From positions 63,933,258 through 63,997,257 of the forward strand of contig CM037784.1 in NCBI GenBank assembly GCA_021229015.1: a DNA stretch of 64,000 nucleotides. Direction: 5' to 3'. This document shows positions 30,422 to 42,738 of this stretch, one piece after another. Below the pieces are notes generated by a model. That model was not told the origin of the DNA. It was given only the letters and a program-made list of their open reading frames with translations, and did not search any database. The DNA is from Solen grandis. Its lineage: Eukaryota; Mollusca; Bivalvia; Adapedonta; Solenidae. The position numbers were made by a program, and so were the translations under genes. The first letter of the stretch is position 1, and each line of letters opens with the position of its first letter.

Positions 30422-31817
30422 AATTACTCCACACTAGCCATGCAAACCAGTGAACACTCCACACTATCCAGGTCACAACACTTGAGCTAGGCCACTTCAA
30501 ACTAGCTAGGCTACCCAAATTCAGTATGGATCTCAGTATGTTAAATTCGACTGTTTACAAAACAGGTGCAAAATTGAGATTGCCTCAGAAAAGTCATGTT
30601 GTTTTTTATGCTAGGCTGATAAAACTTGTACACTTTATAGATAAAATACTCCTAAAGTATTATGGGGGGAAAATTAATTTGTAACTTCTCTTTATTGCAG
30701 GTATACATTAGCCACAATACCTATTCATATAAGTTTTCGGTAAGTTCAAAAATTCATGGCATACTGAGCCGATGCCAGTCACATTTGTGGCGGATGGTGT
30801 CAAAATATGTGATCTCAGAAAACAAAGGTTATACCCAAGAGACAAATCAATGAATACAACATGTATTATCAATGAACACATTCAATTTTATTATCAGGTG
30901 TCAAAGATACATAGAAAAAGAAACAAATTAATAAATAACAAATACCAGTTAAAAGTCATGTTTGTTGTAACGTTCAACCATACTGTTCATACTGATATCT
31001 GGACATTGAACTTCTGTAGCTTGAATTATAATCATATTCTCCTCTTTTGGTAATGTCAAAAGTTGTCATTTTTGCAGGACGGTATATCGCATTTCATGTC
31101 TACCCACACAATCTCATTAAAATCATATCCTAATCTATCTGTGATAAGGATCTGACATCACATTAAAGGTCACGTCAGATTAATCTTCAAAGTTATTTAT
31201 AAGCCTAAACAAGTGCTCCATTTTAAACCAATTAAAAAGCATGTTTCAAACTGACTTCTGTTAAACATTAAAATTGGTTGCCTCAACAACTGCTGTGATA
31301 AGAAATCTCAATTACGGATACCAGAATTAAAGCCTGAACAAAAAAGTTGATTTGGCATTCTCGGGACTGTGCGGCAGTTCTCCCAACAGGATACTATCTT
31401 GTAATTCATATATATTAATACGGTTACTTCCCCTGGTTATACTTATCAATTTTGTAGGCGCCGATTTGATTGGCTTACACAAAGGTCAATCTGAGACGAC
31501 CTTCTACACGATGTGGTCAGATTCAGTTAGCGAAATATTAGCAAATATACCGAATCTGATGTGAATCTGCCTCACACTGTAGATGATACCATTGACACAC
31601 CCAGTCACATTATCCTGACACCAAGCAACAGTAGTTAATAATCAGTGGTCTGTTTCACTTAACTTGTATGAACAAACTTCATCTTCGTCATAGAAATGTT
31701 GTCCCATACAATTTCATGTTTGTACAATAACAAAAAAAAGAAAGGTGACCAACTTCACTGCATTATACAACCTAATCACCTTTTAAAAAAAAAAAAGACT
31801 ATTTTACATTTGTGAAT
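30422..31817. other. No gene seen
   Basis: AT-rich. A fragment at about 31565-31635 looks like part of the CCAACAAACAAAC SINE family on the - strand ('CACCCAGTCACATTATCCTG'). Confidence 0.4.
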
Positions 31818-32279
31818 TTACCACGTGGTATATGACGTCATTTTAAGCTATCACAAGCAGCATATTTTGCCTTCATTCGAAAAAAAAAATGGCTGAAAGT
31901 ATTTTATTTATTGACCAGTTTTAATGGGATATACCGTATGCGAAGCAAAAAATTGTGCAAAACACAAAAGCCCTTATGATTCTTTTGTCAGATGTACAGT
32001 ATTTTCTAACATTCGGAAAACATTATTAAAGATGTGCTTTATGTGTTTGCAAACGAAATTTCACAAACTTGGAATATTTTCCCAAATGTAAGGAAAAACT
32101 GTACATCTGACAAAAGTATCATTGGGACCTATCTGTATAGCACAATTTTCTACTTAAGATGCGCTTATATCGTTACAATTAATACGGAAATAAAATACTT
32201 AAGCGTTTTTTTCTCTGAATCGATGCAAAATATGCTTTTCATAATACCTTAAAATAACATCATATACCACATGGTATGG
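31818..32279. repeat. ~460-bp long imperfect palindrome (foldback element)
   Basis: The left end ACCACGTGGTATATGACGTC pairs with the right end, whose complement reads ACCATGTGGTATATGATGTT. The arms pair along most of their length, for example TTTTGTCAGATGTACAGT with ACTGTACATCTGACAAAA, and AAGTATTTTATTT with its complement. The centre is near 32045. There is no coding frame. Probably a foldback MITE. Confidence 0.75.
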
Positions 32280-32809
32280 CCACACCATGTATACAATGGG
32301 TTTTTTTCATGTTAAGTGTAGTGAAATATGTCCCATTCCACTGTAAGATTGTAACATGAAAAATGAGACTGACAATGGTAAATTTGTTGATGGAATGAAA
32401 TGACTATCATAAATTAATACCAATTACTGTAAATGTTAGTAATAAAAAATAAAAAAACCACAAATATCAAATGACCAATACATCACAACAAATATGGTTA
32501 TCACATAAGTAAAATTATCACGGTGAATTCTTCATAGCTTAGTTTCACACCAGTTGCAAATGTCATTTTGCTGCTCCCTTAACCCTTTACCTCATGAATA
32601 TTCATGTACAAGTTTATGACTACCAAGTTTATGAATATCAAGGGCTGACAGGGAGACAGTATAAACAAAAAGTCATGCTGAATCTTTCAAGGGCCATGTA
32701 TCTGTCAAAATACATGATAGTGTCTGCTCTTTTCTACTCATTGCAAATTATGTTGCTGAACAAGTATACAAAGTATCAAAGCAATAACATGACTTTGAAA
32801 TATGTATGG

Positions 32810-33220
32810 GTGTATTTTTATATGGTCACAAAGGGGAATAAATCCGTTAAAATCCATGCTAGAGTTATGGGTCTTGGTAAGCGGTGTACAATTATGACCC
32901 TGAAGGCAAGAATGAAGTTTAAAGTGAATATCTTTGGTGTTTGTGGAGATTGACTTTGCACACATAACCTTAACCAGGAATTTCAAAGTTCACAAAGGGG
33001 AATAATTCAGTAAAAATCCATGCTAGAGTTATGGGTCTTGGACAATGGCCTACAATTATGACCCCAAAGACATTTGTGAAGTTTCAAGTGAATACCTTGA
33101 GTGGTTGTGGAGATCTATAGAAAAACTTGCAGGCAAAACCCTAACCTTGAGTGTAACGCCAACGCCAGGGTGACTAGGATAGCTTCCACTATTCTTCGAA
33201 TAGTCGAGCTAACAAGTAGA
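32810..33220 (+). mobile_element. Composite tandem-core element, type C (partial)
   Basis: Two ~175-bp units each contain ATCCATGCTAGAGTTATGGG and an 'ACAATTATGACCC' motif. The right end has TAACGCCAACGCCAGGGTGA and a small hairpin (CTATTCTTCGAATAG). The left end is not defined. Confidence 0.55.
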
Positions 33221-33950
33221 GCTCAGGTAAATCTGTTAGTCTCGGGTTCATTAATTTCCAGAGTGCAAAAATCAGGGTTACTACTTTTATATGCTACTCC
33301 AACATATCTTATAGTTAATTCTGGAGTTTGGACCTTAACAAACATGATACTTAAGTAACTTCTTAGAATGTCTACCTTCATTCATTGGCTGTTCCGTTCA
33401 CTCAGGAATTAGAGAGAAATTTACCAAATATGGAATCTATAATGAAACTTCAGATGTATATGAACTAAATTACTTATTTACCTTGTCATAAGAAACTTAT
33501 GGTTCAATATTTTCAAACAGACAAAACCGTTATTGTAATCAGATAAATCTAGTTAAAGCAAAAATTGAGAAAAAATGAATTGTACAATAAATAAGTCAAG
33601 GCTATATGAGGAAGAGTGCTGATCAATACACACGAGTAATGGCCTGACAGTCATGCTTGAAATGGTTTTTGCATTTTTCCCAAAAAATCCTACATGCCAT
33701 TTTTCAATTTAAAAAGACATCTTTAAACATTTTAATGCGACACTTTCTGCTTGAAATACAACTATAGCACAGAGCTCCATCTGTTCCCTGTCACTGACAT
33801 ATAGTCTAATACCTATAAAAAGTAATACTTTTTTTTTAAAGAAGGCAACCTATAATATAAAATTACAAATTTTAACAGGCCTAAAAAGCATTTGACCAGT
33901 CTAAAACTCATACTATTTTGAACCACAATAAATGTAGACTGGGCCTGTAA
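33221..33950. other. 3' flank of the ankyrin/SOCS gene
   Basis: AT-rich non-coding sequence downstream of the - strand stop codon. It probably includes the 3' UTR. No convincing poly(A) signal on the - strand was chosen. Confidence 0.4.
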
Positions 33951-35035
33951 TCAGAGAGTGTTCAAGTCAGTCAGGGACACATAGTCCTCCAGACTCTGGG
34001 GCAGCTGTAGCAGTTTCACCTTAATGTCGATCCGCCCCACGACACTCGCTCTAATGGTCCGCCGACACGCCTCCCTGAGCGACATCACAGAGTAGACCTG
34101 GTTGTGTAGCCAGTCCTTCAAATGTTTACACTTCCTCTCACACATGTTCAGAATCTCTCTATCCCGGGCAAGCTTGTGATACCTGGCTCCAGCTCGACAC
34201 AGAATTACTACTGTCCGTAACTGCTGACTCTCTATCGCCATGAAGAGTGGAACCAGTGTCGGATCATCATTGGTCAGTTCATTCTGATATTGCAGTCGGA
34301 CGGTTCCCATACATGCTAAATTGCAATTCATCTGTAACAATCGTATGAGTGCAGGGATACAGTTAGATTTAATTGCATAAACCAAGGGAGCATCACCATT
34401 AATGTCTCCTTTATTGATATCTGATCCAGCGTCCACAAGTAATTCTATACACCTACTGACATCCTTGGGCATGGCATACTTGCCCTTCCATATGGCAGAC
34501 TTAAGGTCAACACACAGATGTAGAGGTGTGGCCCCATAGTAAAACGTCCTTGTGTCCACGCTACATCCCGCCTCTAGCAGGATCCTCATCGACCGGTGGT
34601 CCCTGCGCCGGACTGCCCATGCCAGTGGACTGTACCCACTACGATCCTGTATATTCAGGTCAATTCCTCTCTGTTGCACTAACCACTCCAGACACTCATA
34701 CTTGGCATTTTCAACGGCAACATGCAATGCAGTAGCCCCATTCTGGCTCTGATGATTTATACAGACACCGTTTTCCAGTAGGTACTCAATCATCTCCTTG
34801 TGGCCGTACCGTGTGGCGTGCATCACTCCATTCTCCTCAAACATAGAATCAGTGGTTTCCAAGTCCAGTCCCTCGGATACCAGGGCCTTGAAGAAGCCGT
34901 ACATTGTTCAGGAGAACCACCTGGACAAAGGCCAGTGACAGCTTGTCCCTGTCCCTCAGGTACTTCTTAAATAATTTGTCTGAGAGGATCAGCAGAGCTG
35001 TGTTCACTCGATCATCTTTCAAAGCTTCAAAAAAC
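33951..35035 (-). CDS. Ankyrin repeat and SOCS box (ASB-type) protein, last exon
   Basis: A 1085-nt terminal exon on the - strand. The acceptor TTTCTGCAG lies just above 35035 and the stop TGA at 33951-33953. Read through one frame break near 34904, it encodes about 360 residues. An N-terminal helical stretch (FFEALKDDRVNTALL) is followed by about six ankyrin repeats, with motifs such as GATALHVAVENAKYECLEWL, GYSPLAWAVRRRDHRSMRIL and GATPLHLCVDL. At the C-terminus is a SOCS box: a BC-box SLREACRRTIR, then LPQSLEDYV in the Cul5-box position. In this family the ankyrin repeats bind substrate while the SOCS box recruits elongin B/C and cullin-5, forming a ubiquitin ligase. The exact ASB paralogue is not recognised. 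Upstream exons, to the right, were not found. Frames: 35035 to ~34905 uses one frame, 34904 to 33951 another. One extra base or two missing bases would explain this. Confidence 0.85.
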
Positions 35036-35528
35036 CTGCAGAAATCACAAGAGAATAAAGGTTTTAATTTTTTTCTTATCACAGGCTATAACTGAAAGTG
35101 ATGAATACCCCTGCTACATACCCTCCACAGGGTGAAAAAGGTAATGAACAGTATATGAAACTGGCTGTTCTTTTTTATAGGGTTTATCATTGTTTAAAAC
35201 AGTCAGATGATTATGTTTTTTGCAAAATAATATTGAATGTGTTAGTCCCATATTGTCTCTAGCAGAAACATATTTTGAATATTTATTAAATCAGAGTGAA
35301 ATCTATTTCTTTATTTATAACTAATCTTTAGAAACACATAAAGCACTCAAAATTATTTTAAGTCCTGCATGAAAGTAAATAGATTTTAAAATGAAGGCAT
35401 TAACAATGACAGTCAAAAATTAAGACTGATTTCTTATCTCAGGAAAGACTTGTCAAGGCCAGATCAAACTAGCTCATGTACTTGTCAGTTTTCACTCTAG
35501 ATTTGGAGGAAAAAAAACAAAAAAAAAA
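35036..35528 (-). other. Upstream intron of the ASB-type gene
   Basis: AT-rich sequence upstream of the last-exon acceptor. No further exon was recognised. Confidence 0.4.
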
Positions 35529-36530
35529 CAAGAGGGCCAAGATGGCCCTAGATCGCTCACCTGAGAAAAGTATCATTCATTGCCTATACAAAACAGATTG
35601 CATTAGAATTTTAAATTGATAGTGAAACAATGTTCAGGAATTTTCTGACCCCATCCACAAAAGTTTATACATGACAAACCTTCTGCAAAGTTTGAGATGA
35701 CTGGACCAAAAATGTGCCTCAGTTAAAACAATATTTTCTAAGATTTGACCTACTGAACCTAACTTGTACCAGGCCCCACCCATTTTCAACTGGATTCGAG
35801 ATATCATCAGACAAACAATCTGACCAAGTTTGAGGAAGATTGCATCAAAACTGTGGCCTCTAGGTGTTAACAAGATTTTTCTAAGATTTACCTATTGACC
35901 TACTTTTCGTCCGCCCAGCCATTTTCGAAGGTATCAAGATATCATTAGACAAACATCTGACCAAGTTTGAGGAAATTGGCTAAAATTGTGCCTCTAGTGT
36001 GTAACAAGTTTTTCTAAGATTTGACCTACTGACCTACTTTTTATCCAACCTGACCCATTTTCAAAAGGTCAAGATATCATCAAGACTAAACATCCTGACC
36101 AAGTTTGATGAAGATTGGATCAAAATTGTGGCATCTAGTGAGTTAACAATTTTTTCTAAGATTTGACCTATGACCTATTTTTGACCAACCTGACCCAATT
36201 TCGAAAGGGTTCAGATATCATAAGACAAACATTCCTGACCAAGTTTAGGAAGATTGGATCAAAATTGTGGCCTCTAGTGTGTAACATCAATGTGACGACG
36301 ACAGATTTTTCTAAGATTTGACCTACTGACCTACTTTTTGATCCACATGACCCAATTTCGAAAGGTTCAGATATCAATCAAGACAAACATTCTGACCAAG
36401 TTTGATGAAGATTGGCCAAAATTTGTGGCCTCTAGTGTGTAAACATCAAATTGTTGACGGACGACGGACGACGGCCGACGGACAATCAAGTATCCCAAAA
36501 GCTCACCCTGAGCTATGCTCAGGTGAGCTA
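35529..36530 (-). mobile_element. Composite tandem-core element, type A copy 4
   Basis: Reverse orientation: starts CAAGAGGGCCAAGATGGCCC then TCGCTCACCTGAG. About five ~125-150 bp units of 'TTTTCTAAGATTTGACCTAC' follow, then an ACGGACGACGG microsatellite. Ends with the GAGCTATGCTCAGGTGAGCT hairpin. Many small deletions mark it as old. Confidence 0.75.
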
Positions 36531-36845
36531 AAAAAAAATTGGGACTTCTCCAACATACTTGAAAATAGTCATATCATAACCGCTCATGAAAACTTGAGAC
36601 CTAATTTTCTAAATGTTGGAGCCCAGGACAAGAAATTAGGGGTGAGAAACCGTCTTATGTACACCTATTAATGTTTGCTAAAAAACATAAAAACAGTCAA
36701 AAAAATTTTTTATGAAGCATATGTATTATGATACATTAATACATTCTAGCATTGTTATTCTATAACTTATCACTGATATAAACATCAGGTTGTCTGATAT
36801 TATGGATACTCTCTGTAAGAAGAGTGAGTGTTTTACAAGAGCAAT

Positions 36846-37087
36846 TTAACCCTTTCCCTCATATAGACTCATTTTGACGCACTCAATAGGTACCACATAA
36901 AGCCTGATCTGCAGAAAACCACAGTCAAACCTTACCAAATTTAATTACAAAATCCTCATTTCCAGACCACTGAGGAGCAGCGAACAGCATAAAACCTGAT
37001 CAGCCTGCGAGTAACTCGCAGGCTGATCTGGTTTTATGCTGTTCGCATAGGTCTTTTCATGGTGTCCTCTAAGAGGGAAAGGGTTAA
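36846..37087 (+). mobile_element. TTAA-flanked foldback MITE, copy 5
   Basis: Element 36850-37083, TTAA on both sides, orientation as copy 1. Confidence 0.8.
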
Positions 37088-37300
37088 GGTGGAATACATT
37101 TCTCACTATCACTATTTAAACAAGACAACCACATACAGATGCCAATGCTCGTCTGTTTACAGTGTTTGAGTAATGGGCAATTTAAGTTTTTGCACGATGA
37201 TGACAACAACGACATAGGGATCATAATAGAAACAGACAAGCTTACAAGATGGCCACAGTGGCTCCATATTTTTCATACCAAAATAAAAGTTACAAAGGCC

Positions 37301-37550
37301 TTAACCCTTTCCCTTAGAGGATACCATGAAAAGATCTATGCGAACAGCATAAAACCAGATCAGCCTGCGAGTAACTCGCAGGCTGATCAGGTTTTATGCT
37401 GTTTGCTGCTCCTCAGTGGTCTGGTAATGAGGATTTTACAATTAAATTTGGTAAGGTGTAAGTTTGGCTTTCTGCAGATCAGGCTTTATGTGGTACCTAT
37501 TGAGTGCGTCAAAATGAGTCATATGAGGGGAAAGAGCTTATGGGAAAGGG
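37301..37550 (-). mobile_element. TTAA MITE, copy 6, with rearranged right end
   Basis: Starts TTAACCCTTTCCCTTAGAGG and carries the complete central hairpin. The right terminus is disturbed (GAGGGGAAAGAGCTTATGGG) and leads directly into a 27-bp tandem array made of its own terminal sequence. Confidence 0.8.
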
Positions 37551-38148
37551 TAAATGAGTCTATATGAGGGAAAGGGTTAAATGAGTCTATATGAGGGAAA
37601 GGGTTAAATGAGTCTATATGAGGGAAAGGGTTAAATGAGTCTATATGAGGGAAAGGGTTAAATGAGTCTATATGAGGGAAAGGGTTAAATGAGTCTATAT
37701 GAGGGAAAGGGTTAAATGAATCTATATGAGGGAAAGGGTTTAAATGAGTCTATATGAGGGAAAGGGTTAAATGAGTCTATATGAGGGAAAGGGTTAAATG
37801 AGTCTATATGAGGGAAAGGGTTAAATGAGTCTATATGAGGGAAAGGGTTAAATGAATCTATATGAGGGAAAGGGTTAAATGAGTCTATATGAGGGAAAGG
37901 GTTAAATGAGTCTATATGAGGGAAAGGGTTAAATGAATCTATATGAGGGAAAGGGTTAAATGAATCTATATGAGGGAAAGGGTTAAATGAATCTATATGA
38001 GGGAAAGGGTTAAATGAGTCTATATGAGGGAAAGGGTTAAATGAGTCTATATGAGGAAAAGGGTTAAATGAATCTATATGAGGGAAAGGGTTAAATGAGT
38101 CTATATGAGGGAAAGGGTTAAATGAGTCTATATGAGGGAAAGGGTTAA
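37551..38148 (+). repeat. 27-bp satellite derived from a MITE end, about 22 units
   Basis: Tandem copies of ATGAGTCTATATGAGGGAAA plus GGGTTAA. This is exactly the terminal sequence of the adjacent MITE including its TTAA. The period is 27, divisible by three, so the - strand stays open as repeats of NPFPHIDSF. That frame is a by-product, not a recognised protein. The last unit ends in TTAA at 38145-38148. Confidence 0.95.
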
Positions 38149-39752
38149 TACAGTTATAATGACTGCAGCCAGATTCATGATATGACCATTTGACCTTTTT
38201 TTGTTTATCACATACAACCAGACCCAGCTCCTGAATACCTTTTTTTGAAGGGATCATCCAGGTTTTCACTTCAGTGAGACAATTATTTCTGACAAATAAC
38301 ACTGCATTCTGTTTGGCAGTTTCCAAGAAAATAATTTCATAAAGTTTTCACCCAGAATAATGAGATATATATGACAAGCACCTTTCTGTGAGGGCTTATT
38401 TTTCAAGGGATCATCCATGATTTTTCAAGGGATTATCCATATTTTTCAAGGGCTCATCCATGATTTGAGCATCATGAGGTGACCATCGAAATGTTTATCT
38501 ATTAATGAAATAATTAAATCTTCATGAAAATGATTGTCAATGAAATAATTAAATCTTCACGTTTCAGAGAAGATGATATATTTTTATATCTTGGTTGCCA
38601 CTAGAATTAACTAGAGATCTGCATGGAGCAAGTTTATATTTTAAACTTTGTGAAAGACCAACTAAGGATCATCAATGCCAAATATCACTAGAATCAAGTC
38701 AACAGACGGTTCTTTAGATGGATGAAAGAGAAATGATTGAAGTACTAAGTTGCAATTATATGACTGTCATTGTCTGATTGGATGGAATAAATAATATTTA
38801 ATAGAAATCAGTTGATATTTGTCGATATCGGTTCAATCGAATGGGGTATAGTCTATAACTTTCCGATTAATAATCCCTTGAACCAGAAGTAACATTCAAG
38901 CAAGGCGCTTAATTATACACAGTTACATAAACTTCATGAAGTAGTTTTCGACACAGTTTTAGCTTTATAATTCTGGAGCAGTCAATAGGTTACAGTTTGT
39001 TCTGGGCCTTATTGCTTAAAAGGGGCTATTTAACGGTTTTCCTATAGAAAGCTGGGTAAAATCAAGAGATTCCAGATTAATGTACAGTGTACACTAGAGA
39101 CAACACATAATATCATATGGTATAAAATTTTATGATGATGTCGCAGAACAGATATATGTAAATCGATTATTGTCGCTCTTTGGTACAGTTTATGTATTAC
39201 ATGAACATGTACAACCTGAGGGACTGTTCATGATCAGCGTTTTTCTGTTAGAAAATTTCTTTGAATTCTTGCCAATTTTCCCTAGATTGATATTTATCCC
39301 AGGTAATTATTTCTGCAAACTCAGGTATATGGATATTTTACTTCCCAAAATTGTTTTTTATCCCAGGGTTATTTTCTCCCCAAACTCACATATATTGTTA
39401 TTTTACTCCCCAAAATTTAGTAATAAGACCCTTTCCCATTGAATACTCAGAAAAAAAAACCCTGACAGTAACGAGGACATTGGTTATTGGTAGATGTATA
39501 TGCTCCTTGCATTCTCTTGCTATGGAACTTTTACTGTATTATCAGAGAGTGCTTGATTTGCTTACAAAACAAATTGAGTTTGAAACCAACTCAAGGCTGA
39601 TGGATTTTACTTCAGTTACATGAAACTAAATGTTACTGTGCTTAAAATGTTAAAGGTATATTTTACCTTTTCTCTTTTTGCAAATATTTATTTTTCTGTC
39701 TTGTATTTTCTTCTGCCATTGCTCCTTCCATTGGTGTCTGAAAAAAAAAAAA
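38149..39752. other. No gene seen
   Basis: AT-rich. A short motif, TTTTTCAAGGGATCATCCAT, recurs three to four times at 38395-38465. No coding exon was recognised. Confidence 0.4.
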
Positions 39753-40715
39753 CAAGAGCTGTCAGAGGACAGCAACGCTTGACTATTCAAAATGCTTGTT
39801 GGTAAATCAAATGAAATCTATTTCAATTCTTGCCCTTCACATACCCTGTACATAATAATAGTCAAAAATGATATACCTTGATAGTCTGATACTCCTTAAT
39901 ATTTTTATGATGTCTAAAATCAATCCCATGCCTAGTTACTGAGACATAAGCATAATAACACTGTGCATGCAAAACTTCAACCAAAAATCCAAGTTAGAAA
40001 AGGGCCATAATTTGCATCAGTCCAAAAGGTATCCTCCTTAGTTTTCTGATGCTCTTGAAGACACTCCTTAACTTTCTAGTCAATTCCACAAGCAATATCT
40101 GAGATATAAGCTGGATAGTAGCTTGAATGCAAAAATTTAACCAAAATTCTAAGTTAATAGGGGGTCATAATTTTTTAAAAATATGCTATCAAGTGTTATC
40201 TTCCTTTATAGTATGATACCCCTAAACAGATAAAAGATGTTTCAAATCAATCCCATGCCTGGACTCTGAGACATAAGCATGAAAGTACCTTGCATGCAAA
40301 ACTTTAACCAAAATTTCTAAGGTAAAAAAGGGGCCATAACTTGCAATATATTCCATCAAAAGTTATCTACCATGAAGGTATGATACCTCTAAACATATTA
40401 AAGATGTTTCAAATCAATCCATGCCTGGATACTGAGACATAAGCATGAAAGTACCTAGCATGCAAAACTTTAACCAAAATTTCTAAGTTAAAAAGGGGCC
40501 ATAATTTGTAACATAATCTATCAAGAGTTATCTACCATGAAAGTATGATACCTCAAAACATATTAAAGATGTTTCAAATCAATATCATGCCTGGATACTG
40601 AGATATTAGCATGAAAGTACCTTGAATGCAAAACTTTAACCAAAATTTCTAAGTTAAAAAGGGGCCATAATTTGTAATATATTCCATCAAGAGTCAAAGA
40701 CCTCACCAACATTAA
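39753..40715 (+). mobile_element. Composite tandem-core element, type B
   Basis: Starts CAAGAGCTGTCAGAGGACAG, a short hairpin, followed by about five ~150-bp units. Units carry CAAAACTTTAACCAAAATTT, GGGGCCATAATTTG and ATGCCTGGATACTGAGACAT. It belongs to the same structural class as type A but has an unrelated core. Confidence 0.6.
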
Positions 40716-41394
40716 TAAGGCACATTATTTTATCAATTTCTACTGATCATCTGTGAACAAGCTGCTTTGAGGTGCACATGTGTTTTAGGGGACTGCATGG
40801 GTTAAACAATAGTTTTCTTTAGCTAGATAAAAAATAAAAATGTAACTACTCAAATCTTACAAATTTGTCTTGGTTTCCAAGAGTTTAATCGTATTTTTCT
40901 TACCATTCTACATTAAAATAATTGAGTATTTTGTTATTTTTTAATTTAATTGCATATATTTGTAAATAAGCAGCCAATCTCTTTTACTGGATTTTATACA
41001 ACATATTAGGGAGCACTGCTTCATGTGCTGTATTATGCCTTCTTTAATTATCAACTGAACTAAAGAGACTGAATGTTCTATCTGTAATGACAATGTGACA
41101 CAGAGTCCACACCATATCAACTTTTTTTGCATTTTGGGTCTAAACTTTGGGTCTATTAAACTCTGCATTAATCTAGCTGGGTCATTTTCAACTTCTAAGT
41201 ATATTAGACCATACAATCAAAGACCTATTATGCAGATTATTGGGTCATTGATACAATTTATATATATTGTGGTGTCAGGTGATATCCAGGTTCTCTGGTT
41301 TCACAGTAATCTCATTTTGTCAGGAAAGACTTTGCTGATCGCCACCTTGTGACACCATTTTGTGAACAGGAAATTGTGATTTTATTAAAATAAA
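40716..41394. other. No gene seen
   Basis: AT-rich sequence without coding signal. Confidence 0.4.
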
Positions 41395-42545
41395 CAAGAG
41401 GGCCAAGATGGCCCTGTGTCGCTCACCTGAGTAAGATGGCTGTGTTAGGCATAATGACAAAAAATCTAGCATCTAAAAGTGTTTTTCTAACATTTGACTA
41501 AGTGACCTACATATTGATCCTACCTGAATTTGCACTCAACTGGGAATTCATGCAGTCATCATTCATATTAAGTTTAATGAAGACTGGGACAAAAATGTAG
41601 GCCTCTAGAGTGTTCACAAGGTTTTTCTTAGATTTGACCTGGTGACCTAGTTTTTGACCTCATGTGACTCATTTTCAAACTCATCCAATATATCAATTAG
41701 ACAAACATCCTGACCAAATCTATCGAAGATTGGGCTAAAACTGTGGCCTCTAGAGAGTTCACAAGGTTTTTCTTAGATTTGACCTGGTGACCTAGTTTTT
41801 GATCCCACATGACCCAATTTAAAACTCATGCAAGATATCATGTAGACAAACATCCTGACCAAAAAATTTATGAAGATTAGGCCAAAACTGTGGCCTGTAG
41901 AGTGTTCACAAGGTTTTTCTAAGATTTGACCTGGTGACCTAGTTTTTGACCCCACCTTACCCATTTTCGAACTCATCCAAGATATCATATAGACAAACAC
42001 CCTGACCATTATTCATGAAGATTGGGCTAAAACTGTGGCGTGTAGAGTGTTTGCAAGGTTTTTCTAAGATTTTCCCTGGTGACCTAGTTTTTGACCCCAT
42101 GTGACCCAATTTCGAACTCATCTGAGATATCATGTAGACAAACATCCTGATCAAATTTTATGAAGATTGGGCCAAAACTGTGGCCTGTAGAGTGTTCACA
42201 AGGTTTTTCTAAGATTTGACCTGGTGACCTAGTTTTTGACCCCACCTTACCCATTTTCGAACTCATCAAAGATATCATATAGAAAACATCCTGACCCTAG
42301 AGTGTTCACAAGGTTTTTCTAAGATTTGACCTAGTGACCTAGTTTTTGACCCCACATGACCCAATTTCGAACTAATCCGAGATATCATGTAGACAAACAT
42401 CCTGACCAAGTTTCATGAAGATTGGGCCAAAACTGTGGCCTCTAGAGTGTTCACAAGCAATTGTTGACGACGGACGACTGACGACGCACGACGGACAAAA
42501 GGCGATCACAAAAGCTCACCCGAGCACAAGTGCTCAGGTGAGCTA
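41395..42545 (-). mobile_element. Composite tandem-core element, type A copy 5
   Basis: Starts CAAGAGGGCCAAGATGGCCC. About six ~150-bp units contain AAGGTTTTTCTAAGATTTGA and 'TAGTTTTTGACCCCACATGA'. An ACGACGGACGACTGACGACG microsatellite follows. Ends with the GAGCACAAGTGCTCAGGTGA hairpin. Confidence 0.78.
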
Positions 42546-42622
42546 AAAAGTAATATATCTCCAAGTAAAGCTAGACAAAGCCTGGGATTCTTGCAATGAA
42601 ATTTATGTATCAATTTTTAAAC

Positions 42623-42738
42623 TACCAAGGAACAACTTTGGTCAAACCCCAATTAAAATATGCAACAACTGTTTGGGACACTTACAACCCAAACCAAATT
42701 GATAAAATCGAAAAAGTACAAAGAAGAGCCGCGATATA
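42623..42738 (+). mobile_element. LINE 3' region, left part (split by an insertion)
   Basis: Reads LVKPQLKYATTVWDTYNPNQ, then IDKIEKVQRRAAIY. This is the typical C-terminal part of a non-LTR retrotransposon reverse transcriptase (LVRPxLEYAxxVWDP...IEKVQRRAAR). It breaks off at the GATATA duplication and resumes at 44404. Confidence 0.8.

Noticed and set aside
37139..37567. 142-codon open frame
   Set aside because: Runs through MITE copy 6; the same translation appears from other MITE copies.
37712..38326. 204-codon minus-strand frame of repeated NPFPHIDSF
   Set aside because: It is the 27-bp satellite read through; the period is a multiple of three. No evidence of a real protein.
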